From Microbacteriaceae bacterium (lineage in GTDB: Bacteria > Actinomycetota > Actinomycetes > Actinomycetales > Microbacteriaceae), in NCBI GenBank assembly GCA_022701925.1, contig JAKONM010000135.1, positions 1 to 7,049 on the forward strand: a stretch of DNA of 7,049 nt. The letters are read 5' to 3'. The position numbers and the translations under genes were made by a program. This document shows positions 5,589-7,049 of this stretch, piece after piece. Position 1 is the first letter of the stretch, and every line of letters starts with the position of its first letter. The notes beneath the pieces were generated by a model that did no database searches, was not told the origin of the DNA, and saw only the letters and a program-made list of their open reading frames with translations.

Positions 5589-6533
5589 ATGACGAGCACG
5601 ACGCCGCTCGGCGGCGGGGCCGGCGTGGCGACCGAGAGGTCGTCCCGCCGCCCCCGCGGCCTCAGCCGCCCCGCCGGGCTGCCCTGGATCCTGCCCGCGC
5701 TCGTGGTCTCGGTGGGGGTCCTCTATTACTGCATCGGCTACACCGGCTACCTCTCCACCCTCGACTGGGACGGCGCGGCGCCGTTCCAGCGGCAGGTGGG
5801 GCTCGAGAACTTCGGCCGCATGTTCCGCGACCCGATCTTCTGGCGGGCGCTCGGCAACACCGCCGCGTTCTACGTCGTCACCTTCTCGGTGCAGGTCGTC
5901 CTCGGGGTCGTGCTGGCGTGCCTGCTGCACTCCCGCCTCTACCTGAAGACGCTCTACAAGGTCCTGATCTTCATCCCGGTCGTGCTGGCCCCCGCCACGA
6001 CGGCCCCGGTCTTCCGGCAGATCTACGCGCCCACCGGCACCCTGAACGGGATCCTCGACACCGTGGGGCTCGGCTCCCTCGCGCAGCCGTGGTTCTCCAA
6101 CGGCACGACGGCGCTGATCATCATCATGTCCGTCCAGATCTGGCAGTCGGCGGGCATCGTCTTCATCCTGTACTTCGCGGCGATCGGGCAGATCTCGCCG
6201 GAGGTCGTGGAGGCCGCGCGCATCGACGGGGCCGGCGACGCGCGCATCATCGCCTCGATCGTGTGGCCCTCGGTGCGCGGCACCACGATCGCCATCGCGA
6301 TCCTGTCGGCGATCGGGTCGCTGAAGACCTTCGACATCCCGTTCCTGATCACGGGCGGCGGGCCCACCTACGCGACCGAGTTCCTCGGCACCCGCATCTA
6401 CCGCGTCAGCGTGCAGTTCTCGGACGTCGGGCTCGGCGCCGCGTTCTCCATCGTGCTGCTGCTGCTGGCGGTCGGCACCGCGGTGCTCATCCAGGTCGGC
6501 TCGCGCGAGCGGAAGGGGACGGACCGTGTTTGA
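5589..6533 (+). CDS. ABC sugar transporter inner-membrane permease 1 (MalF/UgpA type)
   Basis: The gene encodes 314 aa, starting at the ATG at 5589 behind CGGAGGA (5574-5580), 8 bases upstream. It forms half of the membrane channel that pairs with the second permease and takes substrate from the lipoprotein. About six hydrophobic segments are visible (roughly 31-55, 90-113, 123-145, 174-199, 232-252 and 280-303), after a Gly/Arg-rich cytoplasmic N-terminus. The ATPase-contact EAA loop is intact: EAARIDGAGDARIIASIVWP from residue 208. Another family hallmark, FLITGGGPTYATEFL, follows at 252-266. It lies 53 bases after the binding-protein stop with no terminator between them. The last 8 bases (GTGTTTGA) overlap the start of permease 2, indicating translational coupling. 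A much longer frame runs upstream through the binding-protein gene, but that is a shadow without protein features. Confidence 0.93.
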   Translation: MTSTTPLGGGAGVATERSSRRPRGLSRPAGLPWILPALVVSVGVLYYCIGYTGYLSTLDWDGAAPFQRQVGLENFGRMFRDPIFWRALGNTAAFYVVTFSVQVVLGVVLACLLHSRLYLKTLYKVLIFIPVVLAPATTAPVFRQIYAPTGTLNGILDTVGLGSLAQPWFSNGTTALIIIMSVQIWQSAGIVFILYFAAIGQISPEVVEAARIDGAGDARIIASIVWPSVRGTTIAIAILSAIGSLKTFDIPFLITGGGPTYATEFLGTRIYRVSVQFSDVGLGAAFSIVLLLLAVGTAVLIQVGSRERKGTDRV

Positions 6534-7049
6534 GACCCGGCGCCTGCGCACCAGGCTGGTCCTGCAGCTGCTGCTGACGGCACTCGTCGTCCCCTTCGTC
6601 TTCCCGCTCGTCGCGATGGTGCAGGGCTCGCTCGAGGGCCTGGGCTGGGGCAACTACGCGACGGTGCTCTCGCTGCCGCAGCTGCCGCGGTTCTTCATCA
6701 ACAGCGCGCTGGTCTCGGCCGCGGTGATCGTGATCGTGATGGCCTGCACGATGACGGCGGCCTTCGGCTTCTCCAAGCTGCACATCCGGTTCAAGGAGGT
6801 GTGGTTCTGGCTGCTGCTGATCTGCCTGACCCTGCCGGGCGTGGTGCTGATCGCGCCGCTCTTCGCGACGGTGACGCAGGTGGGCGCCTACAACACGCTC
6901 TGGGCGGTGATCATCCCGATCGCCGCGCTGCAGATCCCGTTCACGACGCTGCTCGCGAGGAACTTCGTCGACGGCATCCCGAGCGAGCTGATCGAGGCGG
7001 CGCGGGTCGACGGCGCGAGCATCGTCCGGGTGTTCTGGGACATCCTCCT
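6526..7049 (+). CDS. ABC sugar transporter inner-membrane permease 2 (MalG/UgpE type), 3' truncated by window edge
   Basis: A GTG start at 6526 overlaps the permease 1 stop by 8 bases and has AAGGGG (6513-6518) 7 bases upstream. The frame stays open to the window edge, giving 174 residues of an expected total of about 270-300. Hydrophobic segments appear at about 11-33, 57-80, 92-115 and 123-143. The EAA loop begins at residue 157 (EAARVDGASIVRVFWDI), which identifies it as the partner that contacts the ATPase. The conserved sequence FFINSALVSA (56-65) and AFGFSKL are typical of the MalG-type permease. With permease 1 it would form the heterodimeric channel. No ATPase gene is visible; such importers in actinobacteria commonly share an MsiK-like ATPase encoded elsewhere. 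Confidence 0.93.
   Translation, partial: MFETRRLRTRLVLQLLLTALVVPFVFPLVAMVQGSLEGLGWGNYATVLSLPQLPRFFINSALVSAAVIVIVMACTMTAAFGFSKLHIRFKEVWFWLLLICLTLPGVVLIAPLFATVTQVGAYNTLWAVIIPIAALQIPFTTLLARNFVDGIPSELIEAARVDGASIVRVFWDIL

Noticed and set aside
4704..6653. Minus-strand open frame of 649 codons opposite the importer genes
   Set aside because: Low-complexity charged translation with no recognisable fold, lying opposite well-supported binding-protein and permease genes.
1..7049. RNA genes, CRISPR arrays, insertion sequences or phage integration sites
   Set aside because: No tRNA-like cloverleaf, regularly spaced repeats, transposase motifs or terminal inverted repeats were seen on reading; the window is a compact catabolic locus.

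Overview
This is a high-GC actinobacterial chromosome segment. The third codon position is almost always G or C, GTG is used as a start, translation starts are overlapped or leaderless, and the only A/T-rich patch is an intergenic promoter region. The gene set and LacI subtype fit Microbacteriaceae or a related plant- or soil-associated actinobacterium, but the family is inferred and not proven.

The window reads as a xylan or xylo-oligosaccharide utilisation locus. On the + strand, bases 1-2772 hold the 3' end of a CE7-type acetyl(xylan) esterase, then a GH10 endo-beta-1,4-xylanase without a signal peptide, then a LacI/GalR-family regulator. These three are tightly packed, with ATGA stop/start contacts at 350-353 and 1663-1666. 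A convergent minus-strand gene (2784-3971) encodes an unusual Gfo/Idh/MocA-fold protein and ends 11 bases from the lacI stop. A divergent intergenic region of 193 bases (3972-4164) carries promoter-like elements in both directions and two operator-like motifs. After it comes a + strand ABC importer operon: a lipoprotein solute-binding protein (4165-5535), permease 1 (5589-6533) and permease 2 (6526 to the window edge, truncated). No ATPase gene lies in the window. Importers of this family in actinobacteria often use a shared MsiK-type ATPase, so its absence is not remarkable.

Inferred logic: partly degraded, acetylated xylo-oligosaccharides are captured by the lipoprotein, imported by the two permeases, deacetylated by the CE7 esterase and cut by the intracellular GH10 enzyme. 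The LacI protein senses a xylo-oligosaccharide and represses the divergent promoter region. The oxidoreductase-like protein may process a released sugar, but its substrate cannot be read from sequence.

I do not see a radically new system here. The points most worth a second look are the missing EKP lysine in the Gfo/Idh/MocA-like protein, the two different operator-like motifs between the divergent genes, the apparently leaderless start of the lacI gene, and its shortened hinge.
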